64,000 bases of DNA from Gemmatimonas sp. Its GTDB lineage: Bacteria; Gemmatimonadota; Gemmatimonadetes; Gemmatimonadales; Gemmatimonadaceae. The DNA lies in the NCBI GenBank assembly GCA_023910675.1, contig JAAVWC010000010.1:62001-126000 (forward strand). Direction: 5' to 3'. Under the pieces are notes generated by a model that saw only the letters and a list, made by a program, of their open reading frames with translations, was not told the origin of the DNA and searched no databases. Made by a program: the position numbers and the translations under genes. Every line of letters starts with the position of its first letter. The first letter of the stretch is position 1. Positions 1-9,029 of this stretch are shown piece by piece.

Positions 1-2
1 AC

Positions 3-1355
3 ATCACCACCGGGCAGGCCGATCGTGTCCGCGCCGCGCTGTTGCGTCGCATTCGTGAACGACATACCGGTGTGCCGGTGGTCGCGTTCTCGCAGTTCGG
101 GCGCACCGTGCAGGCGCTGTATCGCGCCCTCAGCGACATCGCCGGCGTGGGACTGCTTACCGGTAATCAGGCGCGCATCGCCAGCGGTACCATTACGCGC
201 CCCGAACTGCTCGAGCAGTTCGCCCCGCGCGCGCATGGTCGCCCTCCGCCGCCCGCGCATCGTGCCCTCTCATTGCTGCTCGCGACCGATTTGATCGCGG
301 AAGGCGTGAACCTCCAGGACGCCGGTGTCGTCGTGCATCTCGACCTCCCATGGACCGATGCGGTACGCCGTCAGCGCACGGGGCGTGTCGCACGTCTCGG
401 TTCGCCGTTCCCCATCGTGCACGAGTATCGCGTACGGGCGTCACGTCAGGCTCGGCGTTCACTGCGCGCAGAGCGCCGCGTGGCCCGCAAGGCCGCGTGG
501 AGCGCCCGCTTGGTCGGTGGCACCGACGGGCCGTCATCCGCTTCACGTCGCCACTCGGGCGCTGACGTGCAATCACGCTGGTCCGCCGTGCTCACGGAGT
601 GGGCAACGGCAGAACCGATGGAAGTCGAGCCGACAGGGGCGGCGGACGACCAGCGCGGTCGCGCGGTCGTGCCACCGTACGCCGTACTCGCCGGTTCGGG
701 CGAGACGCCCGCCGCCATGGTGCTTGTGCGTGCCGACCGCGAGGTCCACCTGCTGGCCATCACTCGCCGTGGCTCACGCTGGAGGGTATCTGCACGACCG
801 CGTGCGCTACTCGCACTCCTCGATTCGCCGCAGCCTCAACACGATCGACACGAGCCCACGCAGCACCCGCCCATGGCATCGGGGGCAGGCGCGACGTCGG
901 GGGCGAACATGCATCATCGCGTGCACCGGCTGGCGTTCGCGTGGCACCAGCACCGGCATCTGCGCCGCGCGCTTGGGACGTCCATCGAAACGCCCGCGAC
1001 CACAGACATCGTTTGCGGTCCGGCGCAGCGACGGGCGCTGCGATGGCTGCAGCACCTCGTGGCGCAGTGCAGTCCCGTACAACGGCAACAGCTCACGTGC
1101 GCGATCGCGCTCGCCCGGGAATGCATCGCGTGCGCGCGTGGTGCCGCGGCCGAAGACGCCCTGGGGGTGTGGATGCGTGCGCCCGCTGCCCCCCTCGTGA
1201 CGCAGCTTGGTGCGTGGCGGGAAGTCCCCGTGCTTGCGCGCCTGATGGCGTCGTGCCGCGGCAAGGTATCCGCAGATCCGTGCGAGGCGGCGAACGACGA
1301 GGCACTCCGCGTCGAAGCGTACCTCCTGTTCATGCCCACGCGAACGGCACCGTGA
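3..1355 (+). CDS. Superfamily 2 (SNF2-type) helicase, C-terminal part, truncated by window edge
   Basis: The frame is open from the first bases, so the N-terminal lobe lies outside the window. About 450 residues are visible. They start inside a helicase C-terminal lobe: VPVVAFSQFG, then motif V-like LLLATDLIAEGVNLQDA and motif VI-like RRQRTGRVARLG, which supplies the arginine finger in this superfamily. The remaining ~300 residues are Arg/Ala-rich and match no domain I recognise. ATP-dependent action on DNA is known for the family; the exact substrate cannot be told from this piece. The next gene begins 50 bp after the stop on the same strand. Confidence 0.7.
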   Translation: MTTGQADRVRAALLRRIRERHTGVPVVAFSQFGRTVQALYRALSDIAGVGLLTGNQARIASGTITRPELLEQFAPRAHGRPPPPAHRALSLLLATDLIAEGVNLQDAGVVVHLDLPWTDAVRRQRTGRVARLGSPFPIVHEYRVRASRQARRSLRAERRVARKAAWSARLVGGTDGPSSASRRHSGADVQSRWSAVLTEWATAEPMEVEPTGAADDQRGRAVVPPYAVLAGSGETPAAMVLVRADREVHLLAITRRGSRWRVSARPRALLALLDSPQPQHDRHEPTQHPPMASGAGATSGANMHHRVHRLAFAWHQHRHLRRALGTSIETPATTDIVCGPAQRRALRWLQHLVAQCSPVQRQQLTCAIALARECIACARGAAAEDALGVWMRAPAAPLVTQLGAWREVPVLARLMASCRGKVSADPCEAANDEALRVEAYLLFMPTRTAP

Positions 1356-1405
1356 CCCGCCCAGTCACGCTGCTCTTACGACGTACCGAGCGGTTACACT
1401 TGGGC

Positions 1406-2053
1406 ATGCCCCGCCCCGCCCTGCTTTTCGATCTCGATGGGACGCTCATCGACTCCATCGGCCTGCTGCTCGAATGCATGCAGTTCGCCTTCGACGGACG
1501 CGAACGCGCCCCCACCATTCCACAGTGGGTGGCCGGCATCGGCACCCCCTTGCGCACGCAGTTGGCGGAGTGGTGCGGCGGCCCCGAGGAGGTCGAGCAG
1601 ATGGTGGGGCGTTACCGCGATTATCAGGAGCTGCATCTGGAACGGCTCACCACCCCGTTCCCGGGTGTCATCGAGACGATGCAGTGGGCGCGCGCCGAGG
1701 GGTTCAAAACAGCGCTCGTCACCAGCAAGGGCAAAGGGATGACCGGGCGTTCACTCGACCACGTCGGTCTTGCCACGGCGTTCGATGCCGTGGTGACCTT
1801 CGAGGAAACCACCCACCACAAGCCCCTCCCCGATCCCGTATTCCTCGCCCTCGAGCGGCTGGGCGCCTCGCCCAATCGTGCGCTCTTCGTGGGCGACTCG
1901 CCGCACGATATGCATGCCGGCCGGGGGGCGGGGGTGAAGACGGCGGCCGCCCTGTGGGGGCCGTTCACCCGGGACGAGCTCGCGGTGGCCTCCCCCGACT
2001 TCTGGATGCAGCGGTTCGACGAACTCCCGGCGGTCGTGAGCGCCCTCGGGTAG
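1406..2053 (+). CDS. HAD-superfamily hydrolase, phosphoglycolate phosphatase-like
   Basis: A 215-residue protein with all four HAD motifs in order. Motif I is FDLDGTLIDS (nucleophile and general acid Asp) near residue 8, motif II is the Thr/Ser of ALVTSKGKG, motif III is the Lys of THHKPLPDP, and motif IV is FVGDSPHDM. Length and the helical cap after motif I fit the Gph/PpaX group of cytosolic phosphatases, which remove phosphate from phosphoglycolate or pyrophosphate; the true substrate is not set by the sequence. The frame is open far upstream, but ATG 1406 puts the methionine five residues before motif I, the usual HAD start. Confidence 0.85.
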   Translation: MPRPALLFDLDGTLIDSIGLLLECMQFAFDGRERAPTIPQWVAGIGTPLRTQLAEWCGGPEEVEQMVGRYRDYQELHLERLTTPFPGVIETMQWARAEGFKTALVTSKGKGMTGRSLDHVGLATAFDAVVTFEETTHHKPLPDPVFLALERLGASPNRALFVGDSPHDMHAGRGAGVKTAAALWGPFTRDELAVASPDFWMQRFDELPAVVSALG

Positions 2054-2152
2054 TCCGGCCCGCCGCCGCGAACCCCGACTCAAACCCTCCGCCCTCTCCG
2101 CGCCGTCCAATCGGGTGCCAAGTTACCGGAGCCCACTCTGCTCGCCCTGCGC

Positions 2153-2721
2153 GTGACCGATTCCACTCTCGAACCGATGCTGCCCGTCGTCCCGGCGTTC
2201 TCGCCCGGGGCGGATGATGTGGCCGCCGCCGCTGGCGGCGACCGCCGAGCGTTCGAGCGGGTGTACCGGACCCATGTGCCCAAGGTGTTCAGTCCTCTGC
2301 CTCCGGATGCTCGGGGATCGTTCCCTGGCAGAAGAGGTCACCCAGGACGTCTTCGTGCGCTGTCTGGCAGAAGCTGCCCAGTTTCCGGGGCGACGCCGCC
2401 TTCGGAACATGGCTGCATCGGGTGGCGGTGAATGTGGTGCTCACCCGGCGCAAGAAGGCCGGGATCGAGCAGGACCGCAGTGGCGGCACCGACGACGTCA
2501 TCGATCTAGAACCGGCACGCCCGGAGCCGGTTGGTGACCGGATGGACCTTGAAGGCGCCATTACCAGGCTGCCGCAGGGCGCCCGCACCGTCTTTCTGTT
2601 GCACGACGTCGAAGGCTTTACGCACGAAGAGATCGGCGAGCAGCTCGGCATTACGCCGGGTGGCAGCAAAGCCCAGCTCCACCGCGCCCGCATGCTGTTA
2701 CGTGCGGCGCTGACCCGATAG
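2153..2721 (+). CDS. ECF-type RNA polymerase sigma factor, two frameshifts as sequenced
   Basis: Three consecutive frames give one sigma-70 protein. The first (GTG 2153) reads DRRAFERVYRTHVPKVF, the second carries region 2 (LAEEVTQDVFVRCLAEAAQF), and the third carries FGTWLHRVAVNVVLTRRKK and region 4 (GARTVFLLHDVEGFTHEEIG, then GGSKAQLHRAR). Shifts fall near 2290 and 2395, each curable by skipping one base. Region 2 binds core polymerase and the -10 element, region 4 the -35 element. The anti-sigma gene starts 8 bp after the stop, so this is a regulator/anti-regulator pair. The shifts are probably sequencing indels, because protein identity continues exactly across both. Confidence 0.7.
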
Positions 2722-2729
2722 GAACCGCC

Positions 2730-3553
2730 ATGACGACCACATCAGATCGGCCCGACACGCCGTCCGACTGCGCCCGCTTCGCGGGCACAGCTGGGCCCAT
2801 GGATGGAACAGGAGCTCGGCGCCTGCCGATCAGACGTTCATGCTGCGCCACCGCGCCGGCTGCCAGAGCTGCGACACCCTGAGCAGCGAGCTCGAACAGC
2901 TGGTGGCCGACGCCGCCGCGTTGCCCCAGGTGGCGCCCGCGCGGGACCTGTGGCCGGAGATCGAGGCGCGCCTGACGACCCCGGTGGTGCCCATCCTCAC
3001 CGCCGCCGCACAGGCGTCGACATCGACACCCGCGAAGGCCCGGACCATCTCGCTGCGCCGGTTCGCCGTGGCGGCCACGTTGCTCGTGTCGGCCACGTCG
3101 GCGGTGACGTGGCAGCTGGCGCAATCACGTGCGCGCACGGCGGGGCTCACGGCATCGTCCACGACGACGCGCCCGCAGAGCGCTGCCACGAGCGACGAGC
3201 TCCCCGCGGCGACCGAGGAGCTGGCGGTGGGCTCCTCGGCCGCCGGGAGCAGGATGGGCACTGCCACGTCACGCGCCGTATCGCGGCGCAGCGACAACGC
3301 CGATGCGCCGGACGCGAACGCCACCTACGAACGCGAAATCGGTGCGCTGCGTCGTATCGTCGACGAACGGTTCGTCGAACTCGACACGGCCACCGTGCGC
3401 GAACTGCGGCGCAATCTCGACATCATCGATCGCGCCATTGCCGACAGCAAAGCCGCTTTGGCCAACGATCCGCGCAACAGTGTGGGATCGTCGCAGCTCG
3501 ATCGCGCGCTGCAGGCCAAGCTCGAGCTGCTGCGGCGGGTGGCGCTGTTATGA
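2730..3553 (+). CDS. Anti-sigma factor with zinc-finger motif and one membrane helix, frameshifted
   Basis: Read across two shifts near 2785 and 2825, the protein begins MTTTSDRPDTPSDCARF, passes PWMEQELGA and continues with FMLRHRAGCQSCDTL. That segment is the HxxxCxxC zinc motif of ZAS-type anti-sigma factors. A single hydrophobic helix (RRFAVAATLLVSATSAV) lies around residue 110, followed by a low-complexity Ser/Thr/Ala stretch and a charged coiled region ending LQAKLELLRRVALL. The family holds its ECF sigma factor at the membrane until a signal arrives. It directly follows the sigma gene and overlaps the next start by four bases (3550-3553). The identity rests on gene order plus the zinc motif. 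Confidence 0.65.
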
Positions 3554-4495
3554 ACCGGCACCGCACGAAGCACCGCCACGAGCCGCTCCCGCTGTTCGTC
3601 GGGGCCGCTCTGCTCACCACCGTACTGTGCCCAGCGTCGGTGTCAGCGCAGTCACGCGATACGTCCGTCCGCTTGAGCGCTGGTGCCGTGGTGGATATCA
3701 CCATGCGCACCGGACGGCTCATCGTGCACGGCATTGACGGCAGCACCGGCTCGGTGCGTGCCTCGGGGGCCAATTACGAACTGCGCAGCACCGGTGTCAC
3801 CCTCACACTGCAATCCCGCGATCACGCATCGCGCAGCGCGATGCGTGATCGCGATGCGGACCGTGAGGATACCATCGAGCTGAACGTCCCGCGCGGCGTG
3901 CGCCTGGTGGTTTCCACACTCTCGGCCGACGCCGAGGTGCGCGACATCTCAGGGCTCGGTGGAGATGCGCAGCACGAGTGGTGACCTGCAACTCACCAAT
4001 ATCTCCGGGCGCACGATCATCGAGACGATTTCCGGTGATGTGCGTACGACAGCCACGCGGACGTTGTTGCGGGCAAAAACCGTGAGTGGTGATGTGCGGG
4101 TGCGCGAAGCGGAAGGCGATCTCGAACTCAGCACCACCAGCGGTGACATGAGTGTGAGCGGAGTGCAGATCGGGCGCTTCGTGGCCAGCAGTATCAGCGG
4201 CAACGTGCAGTTCGACGGACTCTTTACCGACGATGCGCGGGTACAGGTGAATACCCATAGCGGCGACGTCTCCCTGCGTCTCCCCGACGGTGCGCACGGC
4301 CAGGCCACGCTTTCCACGTTCAACGGCGATTTCGTGCCCGGTGGCCCCATCACGCTGCTCCCCGGGAACGACGCGGCACGCCGCGGACGCAATGCACAGC
4401 GCTTTGCCTTCGGGACCGGCAGTTCGCCGGGGTTGTTGCTCGACATCACCACCTTCAACGGCGACGTCCGTCTCCTGCGAGGCACACGTCCATGA
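3550..4495 (+). CDS. Exported DUF4097-family protein, one frameshift
   Basis: It starts at ATG 3550 inside the anti-sigma stop. A signal peptide (AALLTTVLCPASVSAQS) is followed by a repetitive beta-strand region with the DUF4097 signature, short repeats of the type TSGDLQL, ISGDVRT, VSGDVRV, TSGDMSV and FNGDV. Frame 1 ends early, and the second frame continues from GTG 3959. Dropping one T near 3949 rejoins them as VRDIQGSVEMRSTSGD, so the break looks like a one-base insertion. DUF4097 proteins are putative exported adhesin-like beta folds of unknown role, often encoded next to sigma/anti-sigma pairs as here. The stop overlaps the next start (ATGA at 4492). Confidence 0.7.
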
Positions 4496-5354
4496 CATCA
4501 CAACTTCCGGGACTTCCCATGTTCACGGCCTCCATGTTCCGGCGCACCCTCTTGCGCCGTACCACCATCACGGTGAGTTCCCTGCTGCTCACGGGAACGC
4601 TCACCACGACTCTTTCCGCGCAGGACTCGCGCCGCGAGAACGCCTTCACGTGGTCGGGGACCGTGCCGTCGCGCGGCACGCTGTTCATCAAGAACATCAA
4701 CGGCGGCGTCGAAGTCGAACGCAGCACCAATGGCCGCGTGGAAGTCACCGGTGAAAAGCGCTGGCGGCGCGGGAATCCCGAAGACGTGCGCATCGAGCAG
4801 AAGAGTTCCGGTGACAACAGTCGTGGTGTGCGCGCTCTACAGCGAAGGCTCCACCTGCTCCGAGAGCGGCATCAAGTCGGAGCGTCGCAGCCGCTGGAAT
4901 GACCGCAACGATGTGTCGGTGCGATTCGTGGTGCGCGTGCCCGAAGGCACCCGTGTCGATCTGGCCACGGTGAACGGGAGCATCGAAGTGCGCGACGTGA
5001 GCACCGAAGTACACGCCACGACCGTGAACGGCAGCATCACCGCGCGCAGTGCCTGGTGGACCGATTTACGCCAAGACCGTTAACGGCAGCATCAACGTGT
5101 CCATGGGCTCACTGGGTCGCGCCGACGATCTCGAATACGAGACGGTGAACGGCGCGATCACGCTCGAGTTTCCCCCCAACTTCGGCGCCGAGTTGGAGCT
5201 GAGCACCGTGAATGGTCGCGTCAGCACCGACTTCCCGATTACGGTGTCAGGGACTCTCTCACCGCGTCGTCTGCGCGGGACCGTGGGCGATGGACGCACG
5301 CGGGTGCGTGCGAGCACGGTGAACGGTTCGATCACGCTGCGCAAAGGCCGGTGA
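4492..5354 (+). CDS. Second exported DUF4097-family protein, two frameshifts
   Basis: This gene overlaps the previous one by four bases, so the two are translationally coupled. A signal peptide (VSSLLLTGTLTTTLSAQD) precedes a beta-repeat region dominated by the unit TVNGSI/TVNGAI, seen at least five times (for example LATVNGSIEV, AKTVNGSINV, ASTVNGSITL). Two frame changes, near 4818 and 5055, are needed to join the parts. The repeat phase carries straight across both, which argues for indels rather than separate genes. It differs from its neighbour in repeat unit (TVNGSI against TSGDV), so the pair is an old duplication rather than a recent copy. Function unknown. Confidence 0.7.
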
Positions 5355-5420
5355 TGCACGAACGGCGCCGCAGGTGAACACCGCGGCGCTACATGGCGGC
5401 CGAGTGATACCGAACCGGTG

Positions 5421-5714
5421 TCACTCGGCCGCGAGTGTTTCTATCGCCGTCGCGAGGGCAAAATCCTTGGCGGTGATGCCGCCGCTGTCGTGCGTGCTGA
5501 GCGCGAAGGTGATCTTGGTATAGCGGATATCGACGTCGGGATGATGCTGCTGGGCTTCGGCAACGTCGGCGACGCGCGCAATGAAGGCAATGCCCGCTGG
5601 AAACGTCGCGAAGTGATAGCTCTTCGTGATCGTCTCCCCTTTGCGGGACCAGCCGGGAAGGGTCCCGAGAGTACGCTGGATTTCGATATCGGACAGGGCG
5701 GGTGCAGTGCTCAT
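5421..5714 (-). CDS. phhB: Pterin-4a-carbinolamine dehydratase
   Basis: A 97-residue protein of the PCD/DCoH family. It has the family core QQHHPDVDIRYTKITFALST with the His pair and Asp of the active site, preceded by GWSRKGETITKSYHF and followed by HDSGGITAKDFALA. The enzyme dehydrates 4a-hydroxytetrahydrobiopterin so the cofactor of aromatic amino acid hydroxylases can be recycled; some homologues work in molybdopterin or other pterin chemistry. No hydroxylase gene is in the window. ATG 5714 (MSTAPALSD) is chosen over an ATG seven codons upstream because it gives the usual family length. It is transcribed alone, divergent from imuA. Confidence 0.88.
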   Translation of the reverse strand: MSTAPALSDIEIQRTLGTLPGWSRKGETITKSYHFATFPAGIAFIARVADVAEAQQHHPDVDIRYTKITFALSTHDSGGITAKDFALATAIETLAAE

Positions 5715-5977
5715 GATCTGGACACTACCGGCCAACCGATGCGGTCACAATGGCCCTTGATCCTTCGGGTTTTATTTGGTAGGGCTCATCTTGGAGCCGC
5801 GGATCCTCTCGGGCGCATTCCCGGTCGAGGACGACGCGCCCCCTGTGGAAACTCAATGGAAAGAACAGAAGAGTTTAAGGAAGATATCGAGAACTCGTCG
5901 CCAATTGTCAGACCGCTCACCCTTTTTTGACGCACCCGCCGCCGGCCTCATCCGGCGGATTTTCCGGCCCCTGAGTT

Positions 5978-5995
5978 TTCGGCATTTATTCGGTA
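5978..5995 (+). promoter_or_regulatory. TTCGG-N6-TTCGG direct repeat before imuA, candidate operator/promoter
   Basis: Two TTCGG boxes (5978-5982 and 5989-5993) are separated by CATTTA. The second ends 10 bases before the imuA ATG. An AT-rich -10-like stretch (TTTATT) lies across the spacer and second box. The same arrangement, with TATTCGGTA conserved, precedes dnaE2 at 19012-19029. The shared motif is seen directly; a regulatory role is inferred from the paired functions of the two genes. Confidence 0.45.
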
Positions 5996-6003
5996 TCTTC
6001 CCC

Positions 6004-6588
6004 ATGCCTTTTCTGTCTTCCCTGGCGACGGCCATCGCGTCGCCCCCATTCCCGGCGCCAGAACCGGTCGCCGCTTTGGAGGCGCTTCAGGCGCAGCTGC
6101 AGGCCGTGGTGGTGGGCGGACGCACGGCAGGGTCGCCGTGGAGCACCGGGCTGCCGGCCCTCGATGCCGCGCTGGGTGGCGGGCTGCCGCGCGGTCGCAT
6201 CACCGAAATTGTCGGTCCGCTGGCGGTCGGCAAAACGGCGCTGCTCCGTCGGGTCGTGACGGGGGTGCTGCACACAGGAGCGTGGGTCGCCTGGATCGAT
6301 GCCACGCGGACGCTCGCGCCGGCGCCGTGGGCCGACGTGGGCGAGCGCTTTGTCGTCATCAGGCTGCTGGATAAGAAACGGGCCGCGTGGACGGCCGACC
6401 TCCTGCTGCGCAGCGGCGTCTTTGGCCTGGTGGTCATTGACGGGGCGCCCCCGCTGTCGCGGGTCCACGGGGTACGCCTGGCTCAGCTCTCGCGGGAAAA
6501 GGACGCGGCCTGTGTGGTGCTCGAGCACGTGACCCCCGGCGAGGCGCGCTTCCAGCCGCCTCGGCCGGCACCGTGCGCGTACGAGTAG
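6004..6588 (+). CDS. imuA: ImuA-like RecA-fold mutasome protein, C-terminus probably frameshifted
   Basis: A RecA/SulA-related ATPase-like protein that in many bacteria forms the translesion-synthesis mutasome with ImuB and DnaE2. The visible 194 residues include the entry STGLPALDAALGGGLPRGRI, a P-loop-like GPLAVGKTALLR, a strand AWVAWIDATRTLAP and a Walker B-like FGLVVIDGAPPL. It is followed on the same strand by imuB, the standard order. The frame stops at 6588, before the usual C-terminal part. In the next frame GTVRVRVALHT continues plausibly, so a frameshift around 6545-6565 is likely, but I cannot fix the true end. The start is ATG 6004; a TTCGG-N6-TTCGG motif lies just upstream. Confidence 0.65.
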   Translation: MPFLSSLATAIASPPFPAPEPVAALEALQAQLQAVVVGGRTAGSPWSTGLPALDAALGGGLPRGRITEIVGPLAVGKTALLRRVVTGVLHTGAWVAWIDATRTLAPAPWADVGERFVVIRLLDKKRAAWTADLLLRSGVFGLVVIDGAPPLSRVHGVRLAQLSREKDAACVVLEHVTPGEARFQPPRPAPCAYE

Positions 6589-6803
6589 CGCTTCACACGC
6601 CCCCCTCCATGCAGGAGCCATCCCGCTGGGCCACCACCGCGCGACGACGATCGCTGGCCATGGTGCCCACCCCCGTGGCGGTAACGCCGGAGACGCCCAC
6701 CGCCGCCCCGCCCCCCCTGCATGCACGTCACCGTCGAAAAGGGCGGCGTACTCAGGCAGCCAAACCAGCAGCCCAACCAGCAGCCAAACCATCGAGGTGG
6801 ATC

Positions 6804-8880
6804 GTGTCGTCGTCGTGGCGCGTCGCGTGTGTACGGATTCCGAGATTCCCGATCGGCGCGGGGTGGCGCGAAGCGCGCGTCGTCCCTGGACCGCCCGCAG
6901 CAACAGCACCGACCCCAGTACCGACACCAGCAGCGGCCAGGAGCTCCACCGACAGGAGCACCCCGTCACCTGGGGCGGGCTCGGCGTCAACACGCACGAC
7001 CTGTACGGAACTGACGTTCCGGGGCATCCAGCTCGACTTGCTGCTGGACTCGACCTCCCCGGGGACCGGCTCGGAAACGGCCGGCTCGACAACGACCAGC
7101 ACGGGCGCGACCTCGACCGCCGCACCCGCGACTGGACGACGTACAAGGGGCGCCGCCGCGCCGCCGAATCCGGCTTCGGCCGGCGCGGACGGCGCGAGCT
7201 CGCCCGCACGACACTGGGATGACATGCCGCGCGCGCTCGCGGTCGATACGCGACTGCGCGCCGTCTCGCTCGCCGCCGGACGCGCTGGCGTCCGCGCCGG
7301 CATGACCATCCCCGAGGCGCGCGCCCGCTGCGCCGAGCTCGATGTGCGGCCGTGGGACGACCATGCACTGAGCGACGCGATGCTCGCCGCCACGACGGCA
7401 TTGCTGGGCGCGAGCCCGCAGGTCACGCCCGCCGCCGGCACGCCGGGCATGTGGTGGGTGGGGGCCACGGGCTTCGAGGCGCTGGGAGGCGAAGCGCAGC
7501 TCGTGCACACGCTGCTCGCCATTGCACAGCAGTGGCACCCCGGCGCGCGCGTCGCCGTTGCCGACAGTTGTGTGGCCGCGCGCGCCGCCACGTGGGCGCC
7601 GCTCCCCGATCACGGCGCGCGCACGCACACCAATGCGTTGCCGCGCCATGCGACCATCATTCCGCCCGGTGGGTGCGCCCGCTATCTCGCGCCCGCGCCA
7701 CTCGGCCTCGTCCCCATGGACGACGAGTTGCGCGACGCGCTGCAGATGCTGGGGCTGCGCACCGTCGGCGCGCTCGCCACGCTCGACGCCGGCGATGTGG
7801 AGCAACGCTGGGGCCACACCGGACTCGTGGCGTGGCGCCTCGCGCGCGGCGACGACCCGCGTCGCCCGGGACTCGTGCGCGTGGAAGCGGTGCGCAGTGC
7901 GAGTGTGGAACTGCCCAGCGCGGTGGAGAGTGCGGAGCCGGTGCTGTTCGTGTTGCGCGTACAGCTGCAACGGTTGCTGCACGAATGTGTGCGCGACGGA
8001 CGCGCCGCTGCCGCCGTCGCCATCACGCTCGTGCTCGATGCGGGACGCCAGTATCCCATCGAGGAGATCGGCAGTGAGATGCGCGGGCATGTGCACGTCC
8101 CCGAAACCAGTGACGACGCCACACATGCGCTCTCACCCGCCACGACAACACCGGCGCATCACGGCACGCCACCGGAACTCCGGCGCGTGAACAAAGCCGC
8201 CGCCTCACTGCTTGGCATACCGCAACGCACCCTCACGCGCGAAGTGCGGCCGGCGCGGCCGCTCGCGCGCCTCGAGCCGCTCTTCGATCAGTGTCGTGCG
8301 CTGCTGGAGCGGTGGAATATTCCGGCGCCCATCATTGGCGTGACGGTGAGTATTCCCGCCACGGCGCCACTCGCCGCTGACCAGGGCGATCTGCTCGTGC
8401 CGTCGTGGCGTGATGCCGCCATGAATGCCGAAGCGGTGCTCGCGCGGTTGCGCGCCACGCTCGACCCCGACAACCGCGGCGATGTGGTCGTGCATCCGGA
8501 AGCGCACGATACGCATCGTCCCGAAGACACCGGCACGTGGGCCAACGCCGACGCCATCACGCTGGCGGCAGCGCCCATCCCGGCGGCGCCAATGCCAGGC
8601 CGTGCTCGCCACCAGCGCATCACCGCAGGCCGTCTTGCGATTGCTCGCGGCCCCTGAGCCGGTAGACGTCGAAGCCCCGCACGGCGCGCCGGGCGCCGTC
8701 TGGTGGCGCGGCCGTCGTCTCGCTGTCGCCACGGCGCACGGCCCCGAACGGCTCAGCGGCGACTGGTGGCGCGGTGATGCCTACGCGCGCGACTACTGGC
8801 GCTGCATCGCTGATGACGACGGTGAATTGTTACTGTATCAAACCGAAGACGGCTGGTTCGTGCAGGGGTGGTACGACTGA
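6804..8880 (+). CDS. imuB: ImuB, catalytically inactive Y-family polymerase-like mutasome protein, frameshifted near C-terminus
   Basis: The N-terminal strand RVACVRIPRFPIGAGW lacks the metal-binding Asp of active Y-family polymerases, and the usual SxDE motif is replaced by VGATGFEALGG, as in ImuB. Later blocks are the palm (GRAGVRAGMTIPEARARCAE), the helix-hairpin region (GLRTVGALATLDAGDVEQRW), the little finger, and a DQGDLLVPSW segment at the site where ImuB carries its beta-clamp motif. A Thr/Ala/Pro/Ser-rich insertion of about 110 residues interrupts the N-terminus (6890-7215). The frame stops at 8657; a one-base shift near 8600 restores QAVLATSASPQAVLRLLAAP and the C-terminal end FVQGWYD at 8880. 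GTG 6804 is a tentative start; the frame is open further upstream. Confidence 0.7.
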
Positions 8881-8905
8881 GCCTGGCGGGCGGTTCGCCT
8901 GCGCC

Positions 8906-8997
8906 CCTGCTGTCTGAGTGGCTGCCGTCTGCCACTCTCGGCGCGATGCGGCGGATTCGCGCCGAGACCGCAGACGGCAGAAACTACAGACAGCAGG
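8906..8997. repeat. Solo copy of hairpin repeat family 1
   Basis: This element lies between the convergent imuB and pstB genes. It holds three nested perfect stems: 8906-8916 with 8987-8997 (CCTGCTGTCTG/CAGACAGCAGG), 8922-8932 with 8970-8980 (CTGCCGTCTGC/GCAGACGGCAG), and 8936-8946 with 8957-8967 (TCTCGGCGCGA/TCGCGCCGAGA). It aligns along its whole length with the 120-bp unit repeated six times at 55764-56469, so it belongs to a dispersed family. A role as transcription terminator or REP-like element is inferred only. Confidence 0.8.
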
Positions 8998-9029
8998 CGC
9001 ACAGAAACGATGAACGACTGCCCTTCACC

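Noticed and set aside
5939-5963. Terminator: CCGCCGG/CCGGCGG hairpin followed by ATTTT
   Set aside because: It points towards imuA but no plus-strand gene ends upstream of it; it may be an attenuator or chance in GC-rich DNA.
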